DNA from: Bin5 sp034428435
Lineage (GTDB): Bacteria > Chloroflexota > Anaerolineae > Caldilineales > Caldilineaceae
Length of the DNA: 27,688 nt
Direction of reading: 5' to 3'
NCBI GenBank assembly: GCA_034428435.1
Contig: DAOUHY010000316.1
Span: forward strand, 1 to 27,688
Positions 1-8,410 of this stretch are shown here, piece after piece. The translations under genes and the position numbers were made by a program. The notes under the pieces were generated by a model. That model saw only the letters and a list, made by a program, of their open reading frames with translations, did no database searches and was not told the DNA's origin. The stretch's first letter is position 1; every line of letters begins with the position of its first letter.

Positions 1-234
1 CAGCAGATCCTGCAAAATGCCCAGAACGATGAAGACGACGATCGGGGAGATATCGATCATGCCGATTGGCGGGATGAGCTTGCGGGCGGGTTCGAGCACC
101 GGTTCGGTTACCTGAAACAGAAGCTGCACGATGGGGTGGTAGGGATCCAGGTTCGGGATCCAGGTGATCAGAATCCGGACCAGTAGAACGAAGGTGTAGA
201 TCTGGAGTACACGGGCCAAGAGCAGGAAGATCAC
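1..234 (-). CDS. YggT family membrane protein (partial, 3' end outside window)
   Basis: Manual translation of the minus strand from GTG at 234 gives 78 codons, open to the window edge. The protein begins MIFLLARVLQIYTFVLLVRI, then has a WIPNLDP segment, an EPVLEPARKLIPPIG stretch and a second hydrophobic helix. Two hydrophobic segments joined by a loop containing Pro-rich EP-x-L-x-P-x-R are the YggT pattern (usually about 80-100 aa), so only a few residues should be missing. The GTG start is chosen because AAGGAG (245-240) lies 5 nt upstream. It follows proC by about 70 bp in the same direction, and yggS-proC-yggT neighbourhoods are common in bacteria. The family is an integral membrane protein of uncertain function, linked to osmotic tolerance or cell-division clusters. 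Confidence 0.8.
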   Translation of the reverse strand, partial: MIFLLLARVLQIYTFVLLVRILITWIPNLDPYHPIVQLLFQVTEPVLEPARKLIPPIGMIDISPIVVFIVLGILQDLL

Positions 235-306
235 GACAACTCCTTACGCTAATAGGACGATACGCAGGTATCATCTGTTTCGAGAAGGCGGCACCTGTGC
301 TGGCAA

Positions 307-1137
307 TCAGGCATTGCTATCGTCACCGCCCAACTCCTTGCTGCGGCGGTAGGCGGTATCGACTGCATCGATGAGGGCAGAACGGACGCCGGCGCGCTCC
401 AGCACGAGGGTACCGGCGGCGGTAGTGCCCGCGGGACTGGTGACTCGGTTGCGCAGGTCGGCGGGATGGAGGCCGCTCTGGCGCATCAGTTCGACGCTGC
501 CCGCTACTGTCTGCAACACCATTTGTTGGGCCTGGTCGCGGCTGAAGCCGATATGTACACCTGCATCGATGAGAGCCTCGAGCAGGAGATAAACGAAGCC
601 GGGCCCGGAGCCGCTCAAGCCGGTGGCCATATCGAGGTAGTGTTCGTCTGCGACGTAGATGGCCTCGCCCATGGCCTCAAGGATGGCCTGGGCGGCGGCG
701 CGGTCGGTTTCGGATACGGCGGCAGTGTCGGTCCAGACAGTCATGCCTCTGCCGACCTGGGCGGGCGTGTTGGGCATGGAGCGGACGATTTTGTCGTGAC
801 CGAGGCCTGATTGGAGCGTTTCAATACGCACACCTGCCATGATACTGACTACGAGGGCATCGTGGGAGAGGTTTCCACCCAGGTCTGCCATGACCAGTTC
901 GAGGACCTGGGGTTTGACGGCCAGAACGACGACTGAGGCGCCGTTCACGGCGCGGGCGTTGTCGGTTTCGGTGGTCACGCCGTATGTGTCGTTCAATAGT
1001 TCACGGCGGGCGGGCACGGGCTCGGAAACGCAGATCTGTGTTGGGCTGAGGAGCTGGTTGCTGATGAGTGAGCCGATTATGGCCTCACCCATTGCGCCGC
1101 CGCCGATAAAGGTCGTCTTGCCGTGTAGCTGACTCAT
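307..1137 (-). CDS. proC: Pyrroline-5-carboxylate reductase
   Basis: Catalyses the last step of proline synthesis, NAD(P)H-dependent reduction of 1-pyrroline-5-carboxylate, in the cytoplasm. The 276-aa product has the family's usual length. The N-terminal Rossmann motif reads FIGGGAMGEAIIGSL (about residues 10-24), followed by VVVLAVKPQ (about 69-77) and the RSMPNTPAQVG segment. The C-terminal dimerisation/catalytic domain shows LSGSGPGFVYLLLEAL and the signature VTSPAGTTAAG. ATG at 1137 has GGGAG 5 nt upstream and overlaps the yggS stop by 4 bp (ATGA), so the two genes are translationally coupled. The minor oddity is GPG where GPA is usual in the SGSGPAF motif. Confidence 0.95.
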   Translation of the reverse strand: MSQLHGKTTFIGGGAMGEAIIGSLISNQLLSPTQICVSEPVPARRELLNDTYGVTTETDNARAVNGASVVVLAVKPQVLELVMADLGGNLSHDALVVSIMAGVRIETLQSGLGHDKIVRSMPNTPAQVGRGMTVWTDTAAVSETDRAAAQAILEAMGEAIYVADEHYLDMATGLSGSGPGFVYLLLEALIDAGVHIGFSRDQAQQMVLQTVAGSVELMRQSGLHPADLRNRVTSPAGTTAAGTLVLERAGVRSALIDAVDTAYRRSKELGGDDSNA

Positions 1138-1883
1138 TCGTACTCCCTGTGGCCGAAGATGGCGGTGCCGACGCGCACGATTGTTGCGCCCTCTTCGATG
1201 GCGACTTCGAAGTCGCTTGTCATGCCCATAGACAGATGCTGCCAGGTGGCCTGGGGAAACTGTGCGGGGGGGAAGGTATGCCGCAGCTCATGAAGCAGGC
1301 AGCGGAGCTGGCGGAAAAGCGGCCTTACCACTTCGGCGTCGCTTACATACGGGGCCATCGTCATCAGGCCGCAGTAACGCAGTGCGGGCAGGTCCAGCAG
1401 CGCGGGCAGTGCGTCGACCAGGCCGGCGTGGGAGAAGCCTTGTTTGGTCGACTCGCCGCTGACGTTGACTTCGAGGAGGACGTCGAGCGTGCGGCTGTTT
1501 TCGGCGGCCAGACGGCTGAGGCGCTGGGCGATTTTTGGCCTGTCGACTGCGTGTATGAGGCAGATAGCGCCCTTGTCCGGCTGGGACTGCAAGGCAGGCG
1601 GCCCCAGCGCCAGTTTGGCTTTGCGGCTTTGGATCGTGCCGATTGCGTGCCAGCGGATTGGGTCCAAACCGGCGACGGCGGCGGCTTCGGCCTTTTGCCA
1701 AAGTTCTTCCACCCGATTTTCACCGAAGTCGACCTGACCGGCGGCGGCGGTTTCTGCGATCAGCGCCAGCGGTTTTGTCTTGCTCACGGCGACGAGCGTG
1801 ATTTCGTCGGGGGACCGCTGCGCGCGCTGCGCGGCCTCGGCCATGCGTGCGCGTACCTGGAGCAGGTTTTCAGCAATCGTCAT
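1134..1883 (-). CDS. YggS family pyridoxal phosphate homeostasis protein
   Basis: This is a single-domain PLP-binding TIM-barrel protein (COG0325) that binds PLP and controls vitamin B6 and amino-acid/keto-acid balance, with no proven catalysis. The 249-aa product from ATG 1883 fits the family (about 230 aa). It shows VAVSKTKP near residue 35 (the Lys that holds PLP), FGENRVEELWQK, HAIGTIQSRK, a LEVNVSGESTKQGF strand-loop, and the C-terminal LSMGMTSDFEVAI phosphate-binding segment followed by VRVGTAIFG. The frame is open for 33 more codons upstream (to 1982), but that extension is Arg-rich and unlike the family. No clear Shine-Dalgarno precedes 1883, so the start is not certain. Its stop overlaps the proC start. 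Confidence 0.92.
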   Translation of the reverse strand: MTIAENLLQVRARMAEAAQRAQRSPDEITLVAVSKTKPLALIAETAAAGQVDFGENRVEELWQKAEAAAVAGLDPIRWHAIGTIQSRKAKLALGPPALQSQPDKGAICLIHAVDRPKIAQRLSRLAAENSRTLDVLLEVNVSGESTKQGFSHAGLVDALPALLDLPALRYCGLMTMAPYVSDAEVVRPLFRQLRCLLHELRHTFPPAQFPQATWQHLSMGMTSDFEVAIEEGATIVRVGTAIFGHREYE

Positions 1884-2066
1884 GGCTGGTCGTCGCAGTC
1901 GGCGTAACAGGCGTTGCGCTCGTGCATCGCTGGACATCAGGATATTCAATAGGCGCCCATGCCGCGAGGCGGGCACCTTCAAGACACCCTATTGTCGCCA
2001 ATTGTTCAGATTTCGTCCAATTGAGATTTTTGGGTGGAGGCTGGCTGGCCATCTGCGCGGCGAATG

Positions 2067-2083
2067 CGGCACGCGGCGTGCCG
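2067..2083 (-). terminator. Hairpin directly downstream of the M20 hydrolase
   Basis: A perfect 7-bp inverted repeat (CGGCACG/CGTGCCG, loop CGG) lies 3 nt beyond the TAG of the M20 gene at 2087. There is no T-run after it on the minus strand, so it may be a weak terminator or an mRNA 3' stabiliser. The remaining 183 bp up to yggS shows nothing recognisable. Confidence 0.3.
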
Positions 2084-2086
2084 GCG

Positions 2087-3292
2087 CTACTTGATTATGG
2101 CCGGGAGCAGAGCGTAGAACTCGGTGGATTTGACGACATCGGCCAAGGGGACGCTGTCGAGGACGGTGTGCGCGGTGACTTCGTCGCCGGGTGCGAAACC
2201 GATGCTGGGGATACCGGCTTTGCCGCGCCAGTAAATGCCGTTGGTGCTGAAGTCCCATTTGCCGGTGGGCGCGTCGGGGAGGCCGATGCGCTTGCGGGTC
2301 TCTTGTCCTGCCTGGACGAGGGGTTCGTCCTCTTCGAGCGCCCAGGCGGGGAAGTATTTTTCAACGGGAAAGACGAAGCCGGTGTAGCTAGGCTCGTCGT
2401 AGTAGAGCATTTCCAGGGTTACGTCGCCGGCCTGCTGGTTTGCCTGTGGAATGAGGCCGCGCACCTGCTCGATGACGGCGTCCAGGTCTTCGCCGAAGGT
2501 GACGCGGCGGTCGATGTAGACGGTGCACTGGTTGGGGACGGCGTTGAGGCTGGGCGTTTCGACTTCGATGTCGGTGGCGGTTATTTTGCCGGGGCCGAGG
2601 AAGGGGTGGTCGCCGAGGTGGGGCTCGAGGCGGCTGATGCCTTCGACGAGGGGGAGGGCCTTGTAGATGGCGTTGTCACCGAGGTGATTGCTGGCGGCGT
2701 GGGCGCTACGGCCTTTGGCGACGGCCTTCAGCTCGACGCGACCTTTGTGGCCGCGATAGGTCTGCATTTTGGTGGGTTCGCCGATGACGACGAAGTCGGG
2801 GCGGATGCCCTCGTGTTCGACGAAGGCGTGAGGTGCGATGCCGTCGCACCACTCTTCCATGTTGCCGAAGTAGTATGCGGTCCAACCGTCGAGCAGGCCG
2901 AGGCTGCGGGCGATGGCGAGACCGTAGATCATGCCGGGCGTGCTGCCCTTTTCGTCGCAGGCGCCGCGGGCGTAGAAGATGCCATCCTCGACCTTGCCCT
3001 CGAACGGATCCCACTCCCATTCGTCTGCGGCGCCGATACCGACGGTGTCGATGTGGCTGTCGTAGACGAGGATGCGTTCACCGTTGCCGATTCGGCCGAC
3101 GGTGTTGCCCATGGCGTCGAACCGGATTTCGTCGAAGCCGAGTTTGCGCAATTCGGACTGGACGCGTTCGCCGACGGGACCGATTTGGGAATCGATGGAG
3201 GGGATGGCGCAGATCTCACGGAGGAAGGTGATGATGTCGTCGCTGTGCTTGTGGACGGCGGACTGGATAGCAGGGATGTTGAATTGGGACAT
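2087..3292 (-). CDS. M20-family metallopeptidase/deacylase, YgeY-like hydrolase
   Basis: A zinc-dependent aminoacylase/peptidase-type hydrolase of the M20/ArgE/DapE superfamily, closest by motifs to the YgeY group (called selenium-metabolism hydrolase in enteric bacteria). The 401-aa product has full length. Metal and catalytic motifs are visible in order: YDSHIDTV (first His and catalytic Asp, about residue 78), GACDEKGS (bridging Asp, about 112), EEWCDG (Glu pair, about 147), VIGEPT (Asp/Glu ligand region) and TAHTVLDSVP near the C-terminus (last His ligand). A lid domain with KGRSAHAAS lies between. ATG 3292 is preceded by GGAG at 8 nt. It lies 174 bp downstream of a sugar permease and 200 bp upstream of yggS, so it need not belong to either unit. 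The substrate cannot be read from sequence. No other selenium-metabolism gene is nearby. Confidence 0.88.
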   Translation of the reverse strand: MSQFNIPAIQSAVHKHSDDIITFLREICAIPSIDSQIGPVGERVQSELRKLGFDEIRFDAMGNTVGRIGNGERILVYDSHIDTVGIGAADEWEWDPFEGKVEDGIFYARGACDEKGSTPGMIYGLAIARSLGLLDGWTAYYFGNMEEWCDGIAPHAFVEHEGIRPDFVVIGEPTKMQTYRGHKGRVELKAVAKGRSAHAASNHLGDNAIYKALPLVEGISRLEPHLGDHPFLGPGKITATDIEVETPSLNAVPNQCTVYIDRRVTFGEDLDAVIEQVRGLIPQANQQAGDVTLEMLYYDEPSYTGFVFPVEKYFPAWALEEDEPLVQAGQETRKRIGLPDAPTGKWDFSTNGIYWRGKAGIPSIGFAPGDEVTAHTVLDSVPLADVVKSTEFYALLPAIIK

Positions 3293-3348
3293 GGATGGAC
3301 TCCGAGAGGGGGAAGGACTAATGTGCGTTCAGATTGAAAGCCCGTGTT

Positions 3349-3381
3349 TTGCGTAATCCGTACTTCGTATTGCGTATTGCG
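3349..3381. repeat. Short imperfect tandem repeat (GTATTGC type)
   Basis: The segment reads as four imperfect units: TTGCGTAATCC, GTACTTC, GTATTGC, GTATTGC plus G. It lies in the 174-bp gap between a permease and the M20 gene. It resembles the short tandemly repeated elements scattered in intergenic regions of some Chloroflexota and cyanobacteria, and its function is unknown. Confidence 0.5.
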
Positions 3382-3466
3382 AAAGGGACGGACCGGACAG
3401 GTGGGATACCATTGTCGGAGGCGCGGGAAAAGTCCTGGTAAAGGACGGGACTTGCATTGGCTGCGG

Positions 3467-4345
3467 TCAGCCTTTGAGGGCGCCGGCCATAATGCCTTCG
3501 ATGAAATAGCGCTGCATGGCGAAGAAGATAATGATGATGGGAATGACGGCGATAACGGCGCCGCCGAGGACGAGGCCGTACTGGTCGTTGTAGGGGCCGC
3601 GCAGGGTGGGCAGGGCCAGGTTGATGACGTACATGGTTGAGTCGTTGAGGACGATAAGGGGCCAGAGAAAGTCGTTCCAGGAGGCCTGGAAGAAGATGAT
3701 GCCCATGACGGCGAGGGCGGGGCGCAGGTTGGGTAGGGCGATGCGGAAGAAGATGCCCAGCTCGCTGGAGCCGTCGATGCGGGCGGCTTCCATCAGTTCG
3801 GTGGGCAGTGCCAGTGCGTACTGGCGGGCGAGGAAGATGCCGAAGGCGCTGGCGGCGAAGGGCACGATCAGCACCCAGTAGGTGTTGAGCAAGCCCCATC
3901 TGACCATCATCGTATAAAGGGGGATAAGCACGACCTCAAAGGGAAGCGTAAAGCTGGCCAATACCATGACGAAGAGAACGCGCCTGAAAGGAAAGTCATA
4001 TTTGGCGAAGGCGAATCCGGCCAGCATGCACAAGAAGAGGGAGAGAGCGGTGCGTCCAACGGCGACGATGGCGGTATTGAAGAACCAACGCAGGTAGAGT
4101 GTTTCGCCGAATAGGGTCGTGTAGTTGTCGAGGTAGGGATTTTTGGGGATGATCTGAACCGGGAAGGTAAAGATTTCATTTTGCGGTTTGAAGGAGGCGG
4201 AAATCATATAAATGAAGGGGACGGCGGCCAGGATCACGCCAATTAGCAGCAGGAAGTTTGCCAGACTGACAAGAAACCCGTTGCGAACGCGGATTGCGGA
4301 GAATCTCGGTCCTGCTACGGTAGTGGTTTGCGCGCTTGTTGTCAT
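3467..4345 (-). CDS. Sugar ABC transporter permease, MalG/UgpE-like (COG0395)
   Basis: The second of two inner-membrane permeases of a CUT1-type carbohydrate importer. The 292-aa product has about six hydrophobic segments, the first near residues 28-50 (LANFLLLIGVILAAVPFIYM). The family N-terminal phrase MISASFKPQNEIF follows it. The cytoplasmic EAA loop that contacts the ATPase appears as EAARIDGSSELG...LPNLRPAL (about residues 190-215), followed by FQASWNDFLWPLIV. The C-terminus IEGIMAGALKG matches the family ending. It follows the first permease by 94 bp. No ABC ATPase follows, so a shared MsiK/UgpC-type ATPase encoded elsewhere is inferred. Confidence 0.93.
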   Translation of the reverse strand: MTTSAQTTTVAGPRFSAIRVRNGFLVSLANFLLLIGVILAAVPFIYMISASFKPQNEIFTFPVQIIPKNPYLDNYTTLFGETLYLRWFFNTAIVAVGRTALSLFLCMLAGFAFAKYDFPFRRVLFVMVLASFTLPFEVVLIPLYTMMVRWGLLNTYWVLIVPFAASAFGIFLARQYALALPTELMEAARIDGSSELGIFFRIALPNLRPALAVMGIIFFQASWNDFLWPLIVLNDSTMYVINLALPTLRGPYNDQYGLVLGGAVIAVIPIIIIFFAMQRYFIEGIMAGALKG

Positions 4346-4439
4346 TGGTTGCCTCTGTGCTGAACCGCGTTCACCTGATCAGATAGAAAGAGAGCCCTCT
4401 GAAGAGACACCTTGGAGACCATGTTTCGCGGATATGGTC

Positions 4440-5405
4440 CTATTGGTCCTCTCGAAATGCGCCGAAAAAGCGCAGGTTGAGAATCGCCAGGATGACGATA
4501 ATTGTGACCAGGGTATATCCGATAGCTGATGCGTAGCCCAGATTGAAGTAGGAGAAGCCGGTATTGTACAGATATTGGACGATACTCAGGGACTGGTCGC
4601 GGGGGCCGCCGCCGGTAAGCAGATAGGGTTCGGCGAAGATCTGGTAGGAGCCGTTGATTGCGGTAACGGTCACAAAGAGGATGACCGGACGCATGAGGGG
4701 GATGGTGATGCCAACGAGGACCTGCCACCAGTTGGCGCCGTCGATTGCGGCGGCCTCTTCCAACTCTTTGGGGATGTTTTGGAGGCCGGCGACAAAGTAT
4801 AAGGAGTTTATGCCGGTAAAGCGCCAGATCAGCAGCAGGATGATAGAGAATTTGACGACACTGGCATTGCGGACCCAGCCCACCTTGGCCTCTTCACCAA
4901 ACGCCCGCATCAGATAGCTGTTGATCAGACCGGAGTTGTAGTCGTAGAGTATGCTGAACATGAGGCTGGCGATGACGGCGGATGTCAGCAGGGGCACGAA
5001 GTAGGAGAGGCGGTAGAAGCTTTTTGCATTCGGCCAGGGAACAAGCCTAGAGTTGACAACGACTGCCAAAACAAAAGCAAGTGGAATTTGCAGGAGGAGA
5101 CTTCCCAAGGCGTAGACTGTTGTGTTGAGCAGCGACTGTTTGAATCGAGGGTCAGCCAGGAGATTGAAATAGTTGTCGAGGCCAATAAAGGTGGGTATGC
5201 TGATCCCCTGTTGCTTATGAAAACTGAGGTAAAAGCTGCGAAGGACCGGCCAAGCAAGGAAGATGGCAAACAGGATGAAGAAGGGGGCAATGTAGAAATA
5301 GGGGATGATCGTCAGGCGATGACGGTGCCACCAAAGCCTGAACCCAGTGGGCGTTCCGGGGGCGTACCTACGTCCGGTTGGGGATATTTCGCTTGACGAT
5401 GCCAT
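4440..5405 (-). CDS. Sugar ABC transporter permease, MalF/UgpA-like (COG1175)
   Basis: The first inner-membrane permease of the minus-strand sugar importer. The 321-aa product starts with a basic cytosolic tail and a hydrophobic helix at about residues 34-58 (IPYFYIAPFFILFAIFLAWP), then the typical SFYLSFHK phrase. The EAA loop reads ELEEAAAIDGANWWQ...IPLMRPVI (about 236-263), and SYQIFAEPYLLTGGGP follows, as in UgpA/LacF proteins. ATG 5405 has GGAG 7 nt upstream. It pairs with the downstream COG0395 permease to form the transmembrane heterodimer that receives sugar from the upstream binding lipoprotein. Confidence 0.93.
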   Translation of the reverse strand: MASSSEISPTGRRYAPGTPTGFRLWWHRHRLTIIPYFYIAPFFILFAIFLAWPVLRSFYLSFHKQQGISIPTFIGLDNYFNLLADPRFKQSLLNTTVYALGSLLLQIPLAFVLAVVVNSRLVPWPNAKSFYRLSYFVPLLTSAVIASLMFSILYDYNSGLINSYLMRAFGEEAKVGWVRNASVVKFSIILLLIWRFTGINSLYFVAGLQNIPKELEEAAAIDGANWWQVLVGITIPLMRPVILFVTVTAINGSYQIFAEPYLLTGGGPRDQSLSIVQYLYNTGFSYFNLGYASAIGYTLVTIIVILAILNLRFFGAFREDQ

Positions 5406-5509
5406 GCAGAACTCCGTGGTTCAGGTCTCATATACCAAGAGTGGGCGGCGTATCTGCCCATCAAGGAACTTGCCGATAGCTGTACTGCACTCCAGGAAAC
5501 CGAAATGAA

Positions 5510-5533
5510 GGGGAGAGGCGCCGGCCCCTCCCC
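5510..5533 (-). promoter_or_regulatory. Stem-loop between binding-protein and permease genes (operon 1)
   Basis: GGGGAG-A-GGC / GCC-C-CTCCCC forms a 9-bp stem with one mismatch and a 4-nt loop, in the 212-bp gap between the binding-protein stop (5618) and the permease start (5405). There is no T-run on the transcribed strand. Such intergenic stems often protect the upstream mRNA and raise binding-protein yield over permease yield; that role is inferred here. Confidence 0.45.
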
Positions 5534-5617
5534 ATTCAATGCAAAAGTGCTGCCAAAGTCCCTACTTTCAATGCTCTTCAGTTCAAAAGGAACAGGACGT
5601 TTGGCTGTGCGGCGCTA

Positions 5618-6979
5618 CTAGAGCGACTTAATGCGTTCCAGCTCGGGTTCCAGTTCAGCGAAGGCGGCGTCGATATCGGCGCCGTCCTGCAGGACCGGCG
5701 TAATGACGAAGTTGTTGATGGCCGTGTGGAATTCCGGGGCCCAAGGCGACTGGAAGATGCGAGGCATCTGCAGGGCGAGGTCTTTGTAGAGTTCGCCGAT
5801 GACCTGGCCTTCGTAGTAGTCGTAGGGCTCGTTCAGGATGGGGTCGTCGAGAACGGGGATGTAGGAGGGCCAGATGCCGCGTTCGATGGAGTCCTGGAGC
5901 ACAGCTTCGGTCAGGTGTGAGTGCTCGATGATCTGCCATGCTTCTTCGGGATGCTGGGCCTGCTTGGGAATGCTGACACTTGTGCCGCCATGGGTGGCAG
6001 TGGGCCCGTTGGCACCGAAGCCGGCGGGGATCCGCTGCAGGCGCCATTCGTTTTCCTGGCCGGGGCCGATCTTATCTTCGCGGCCCAGTTTGCCATTGTG
6101 CCAGGGGGCGCCGAGGGTACAGGCGATCTGGTCCTGGCGGAAGGATTCCCAGTAGATGGGCGGCGACCAGGTGGAATCGCCGGTGACGGGGGCGGAGATG
6201 GCGATGCCGAGGTCGTGGATGGTCATGCGCTGGAACTCAAGGATCTGCTTACCGAGATCATTGATGCCGCCGAAGTCACCGTTTTCGTCGAACATTTCGC
6301 CGCCGGCAGCGAAGAGCATGATCTGGAAGTCGCCGTCATGCAGGTCGTGCCAGGAGATCACGGCCATGTCCTTGGCTTCCTTGAGGACAACGCCGGCCTC
6401 CATGAGGTCGTCCCAGGTCTCGAACGGTGTTTCGATGCCGATCTCGTCGAAGACGCTCTTGCGGTAGGCGAGGGAACAGGCGTTGACTTCGTTGCCGATG
6501 CCATAGACGCTGCCCTTCCAGGACCAGTAGTCGACGGCAGAGCCGAGCACGAGGTCGTCCATGCGGTCGCCGATGCGGTCGGTGAGATCGATGAAGCAGA
6601 TTTCCTCGCCCTTGAAGAAGGCGGACATGCGGCCCTGCTCGACGCGCATTACGTCGGGGACGCCGACGCCGGAAGCGCAGGCCGCCAGCATTTTGTCGTG
6701 GATTTCGGCGAAGGGGGCTACGACCGGGTTCCACGTGATGTGGGGATTCTCTTCCGAGAAGCCGTAGTTATCCATGGAGTTCTGGATCCAGCCGAGACCC
6801 TGTTCCCAGTGCGCCCAGGCTTCGACGATGACTTCCATGTCCTCGGAAGGGGCGTCAGAAGCATCGCCAGCGGCGGGGGCGACGGGGGCGGCGCAGGCGG
6901 CCACGGCGGCTGCACCGGCAGCCATGCCACTGTAGCGGACAAAGTCGCGCCGGGAGAGGTTTCCCTTTCTTTGTGTCAT
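5618..6979 (-). CDS. Extracellular sugar-binding lipoprotein of ABC transporter (Tat-type signal)
   Basis: A solute-binding protein (SBP_bac_1, COG1653 type) that captures an unidentified carbohydrate outside the membrane. The 453-aa length fits the family. The N-terminus has a twin-arginine motif SRRDFVRY (residues 9-16), an Ala-rich hydrophobic stretch and a lipobox AAVAAC with Cys near residue 29, followed by a low-complexity Ala/Pro/Asp linker. Tat export and lipid anchoring are inferred. The mature part shows MRVEQGRMSAFF and FIDLTDRI, a hinge-like YGIGNEVNACSLAYRKSVFDE region, ETPFETWDDL, and a C-terminal GGTSVSIPKQAQHPEEAWQ segment, all characteristic of CUT1 binding proteins. ATG 6979 has AGGAGG at 7 nt, the strongest ribosome site in this operon. 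Two permeases follow. Confidence 0.93.
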   Translation of the reverse strand: MTQRKGNLSRRDFVRYSGMAAGAAAVAACAAPVAPAAGDASDAPSEDMEVIVEAWAHWEQGLGWIQNSMDNYGFSEENPHITWNPVVAPFAEIHDKMLAACASGVGVPDVMRVEQGRMSAFFKGEEICFIDLTDRIGDRMDDLVLGSAVDYWSWKGSVYGIGNEVNACSLAYRKSVFDEIGIETPFETWDDLMEAGVVLKEAKDMAVISWHDLHDGDFQIMLFAAGGEMFDENGDFGGINDLGKQILEFQRMTIHDLGIAISAPVTGDSTWSPPIYWESFRQDQIACTLGAPWHNGKLGREDKIGPGQENEWRLQRIPAGFGANGPTATHGGTSVSIPKQAQHPEEAWQIIEHSHLTEAVLQDSIERGIWPSYIPVLDDPILNEPYDYYEGQVIGELYKDLALQMPRIFQSPWAPEFHTAINNFVITPVLQDGADIDAAFAELEPELERIKSL

Positions 6980-7019
6980 TACTTTTCCTCCTTAAGGAAA
7001 ATACTCGATGTGAAAAACG

Positions 7020-7044
7020 TTGGTACTTCAAATACACGTACTAA
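7020..7044. promoter_or_regulatory. Possible operator upstream of binding-protein operon 1
   Basis: The imperfect inverted repeat TTGGTAC...GTACTAA (one mismatch, 11-nt spacer) lies 41 nt upstream of the binding-protein start in a 214-bp gap. The spacing suits a dimeric repressor site. No regulator gene is in the window, so this is only a candidate. Confidence 0.25.
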
Positions 7045-7193
7045 GGACTACAGATGTGCATTGAGAGAAGGGATGCTCTTGCGAGCGCTCGGGGGCCTGT
7101 TGGGGGGACAGGGCAACCCAACCGGGCGCTAACGATAGCTACCGATGCCCGATCTGTCAAATTTTCTCCCCTACGCGAATCAAAATGCGGCAT

Positions 7194-8285
7194 TCACTCG
7201 CCGGCGGCGGCAAGCATGGCCAGGAGAGGCGAGTCATCGATCTCCAGGGGCAGGTCCACGCGGCCGCGTTTGCGGCTGGACTCGTAGGTGGCGAAGGTTA
7301 GCTCGGCGTTACGCAGTGCGCGGCGGTCGGACATCTCGGGTTCGCGTCCTTTGCGCAACGCTTCGATCAGATCGATGACACCTTTGCTCACTGCCTCAAA
7401 GTCATGGATGGAGCCGGCTTCTTTGCGGTGCTCCCAGCCGGAAGATTGCGCGTTAAAGAGGAGCAGTCCCTCATCGGGGCGCATGGGCAGGTCGATGAGG
7501 CCTTCGCTGCCCTGCAGGCGAATGCCGAAGGGGGCATTGAAGATATCCTGGGCGGTGGTCAGGAGTCCTTCGACGCCGTTTTGGAAGTGAACCAGGCTGA
7601 TGCCCTGGTTTTCATGCGGCACGCCGTAAACGTCCTGGACATCCGAGGTGTCGATCTGGCCCAGCACCCACTCGGCAGGCGATTCGTCGTTGCAGAAGTG
7701 CATGATGTCGAACCAGTGTGTGCCCCAGTCATTCATGTTGGGGCAGAGGCACTCGATGCGCTGCAAGTCGCCGATTGCGCCCTCTTTCACCAGATCGCGA
7801 GCGGCACAGATTGGGGGTGCAAAGCGGCGCTGGTGATTGAAGGTGAGCTGGACGCCTTTGCGTTCACAGACTTCGACCATGCGCTTGGCCTCGCCGAAGG
7901 TGGGCGCCATGGGCTTTTCGCAATGGACAGCCTTGACGCCGGCCTCGGCGGCGGCGATGACCATCTCTGCGTGCAGATGGGGCCAGACGCAGACGGAGAC
8001 GACATCGAGGTCGGCTTCGGCCAGCATTTGGCGATAGTCCTCGAAGATCATGTCTCCGCCGTGCTCTTCCTGGAACGCGAGGGCGTTTTCGCGGCTGATG
8101 TCGGAGAGAGCGACGAGCTGCGTGTGCCCGGAGGCGGCATAGCCAATGGCGTGGCGGTGGGCCATGCCAAAGCCGGTGGCCTCTTCGGTCCGCCATGGGC
8201 GTCCGCAGCCGATGATGCCGACGCGGTAGGGGGCGGAGTCAGGGGGCGGAGATTGCTGAGCGTTGGAATCCGATTTTGCTGTCAT
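7194..8285 (-). CDS. Gfo/Idh/MocA family oxidoreductase
   Basis: An NAD(P)-dependent dehydrogenase probably acting on a sugar, inositol or sugar-acid derivative. From ATG 8285 the product is 363 aa. The Rossmann motif reads YRVGIIGCGRPW (about residues 21-32), LVALSDIS follows at the end of strand 2, and the hallmark catalytic-lysine motif appears as AVHCEKPMAPT (about 118-128). The C-terminal substrate domain contains NMNDWGTHWFDIMHF, where His and Asp occupy the usual active-site positions. The frame is open to an earlier ATG at 8348, but the 8285 start has AGGA at 6 nt and removes a non-conserved 21-residue extension. It lies between an SMP-30 gene and a sugar-binding protein gene, suggesting the imported sugar or its lactone is the substrate. 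Confidence 0.9.
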   Translation of the reverse strand: MTAKSDSNAQQSPPPDSAPYRVGIIGCGRPWRTEEATGFGMAHRHAIGYAASGHTQLVALSDISRENALAFQEEHGGDMIFEDYRQMLAEADLDVVSVCVWPHLHAEMVIAAAEAGVKAVHCEKPMAPTFGEAKRMVEVCERKGVQLTFNHQRRFAPPICAARDLVKEGAIGDLQRIECLCPNMNDWGTHWFDIMHFCNDESPAEWVLGQIDTSDVQDVYGVPHENQGISLVHFQNGVEGLLTTAQDIFNAPFGIRLQGSEGLIDLPMRPDEGLLLFNAQSSGWEHRKEAGSIHDFEAVSKGVIDLIEALRKGREPEMSDRRALRNAELTFATYESSRKRGRVDLPLEIDDSPLLAMLAAAGE

Positions 8286-8410
8286 TGCCAGTCCTATTCG
8301 ATGTTGTGGATATAGTTTTCTGCTGGAAAGGAAGGCCCTAACGGGCATTCAAGCTATAGAAATGTTGTTGATGACGCCGACTTTCGCCGAACAGGTTCGG
8401 AATCCGGCGT

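Noticed and set aside
1847..3337. A 496-residue open frame on the plus strand opposite the M20 hydrolase and part of yggS
   Set aside because: It is a high-GC antisense shadow. The minus-strand products have full family motifs and ribosome sites, while this frame has Gly/Asp/Val-rich composition without motifs.
5921..7132. A 403-residue plus-strand open frame opposite the binding-protein gene
   Set aside because: Antisense to a clearly real binding lipoprotein, no family pattern; composition typical of a complementary strand frame.
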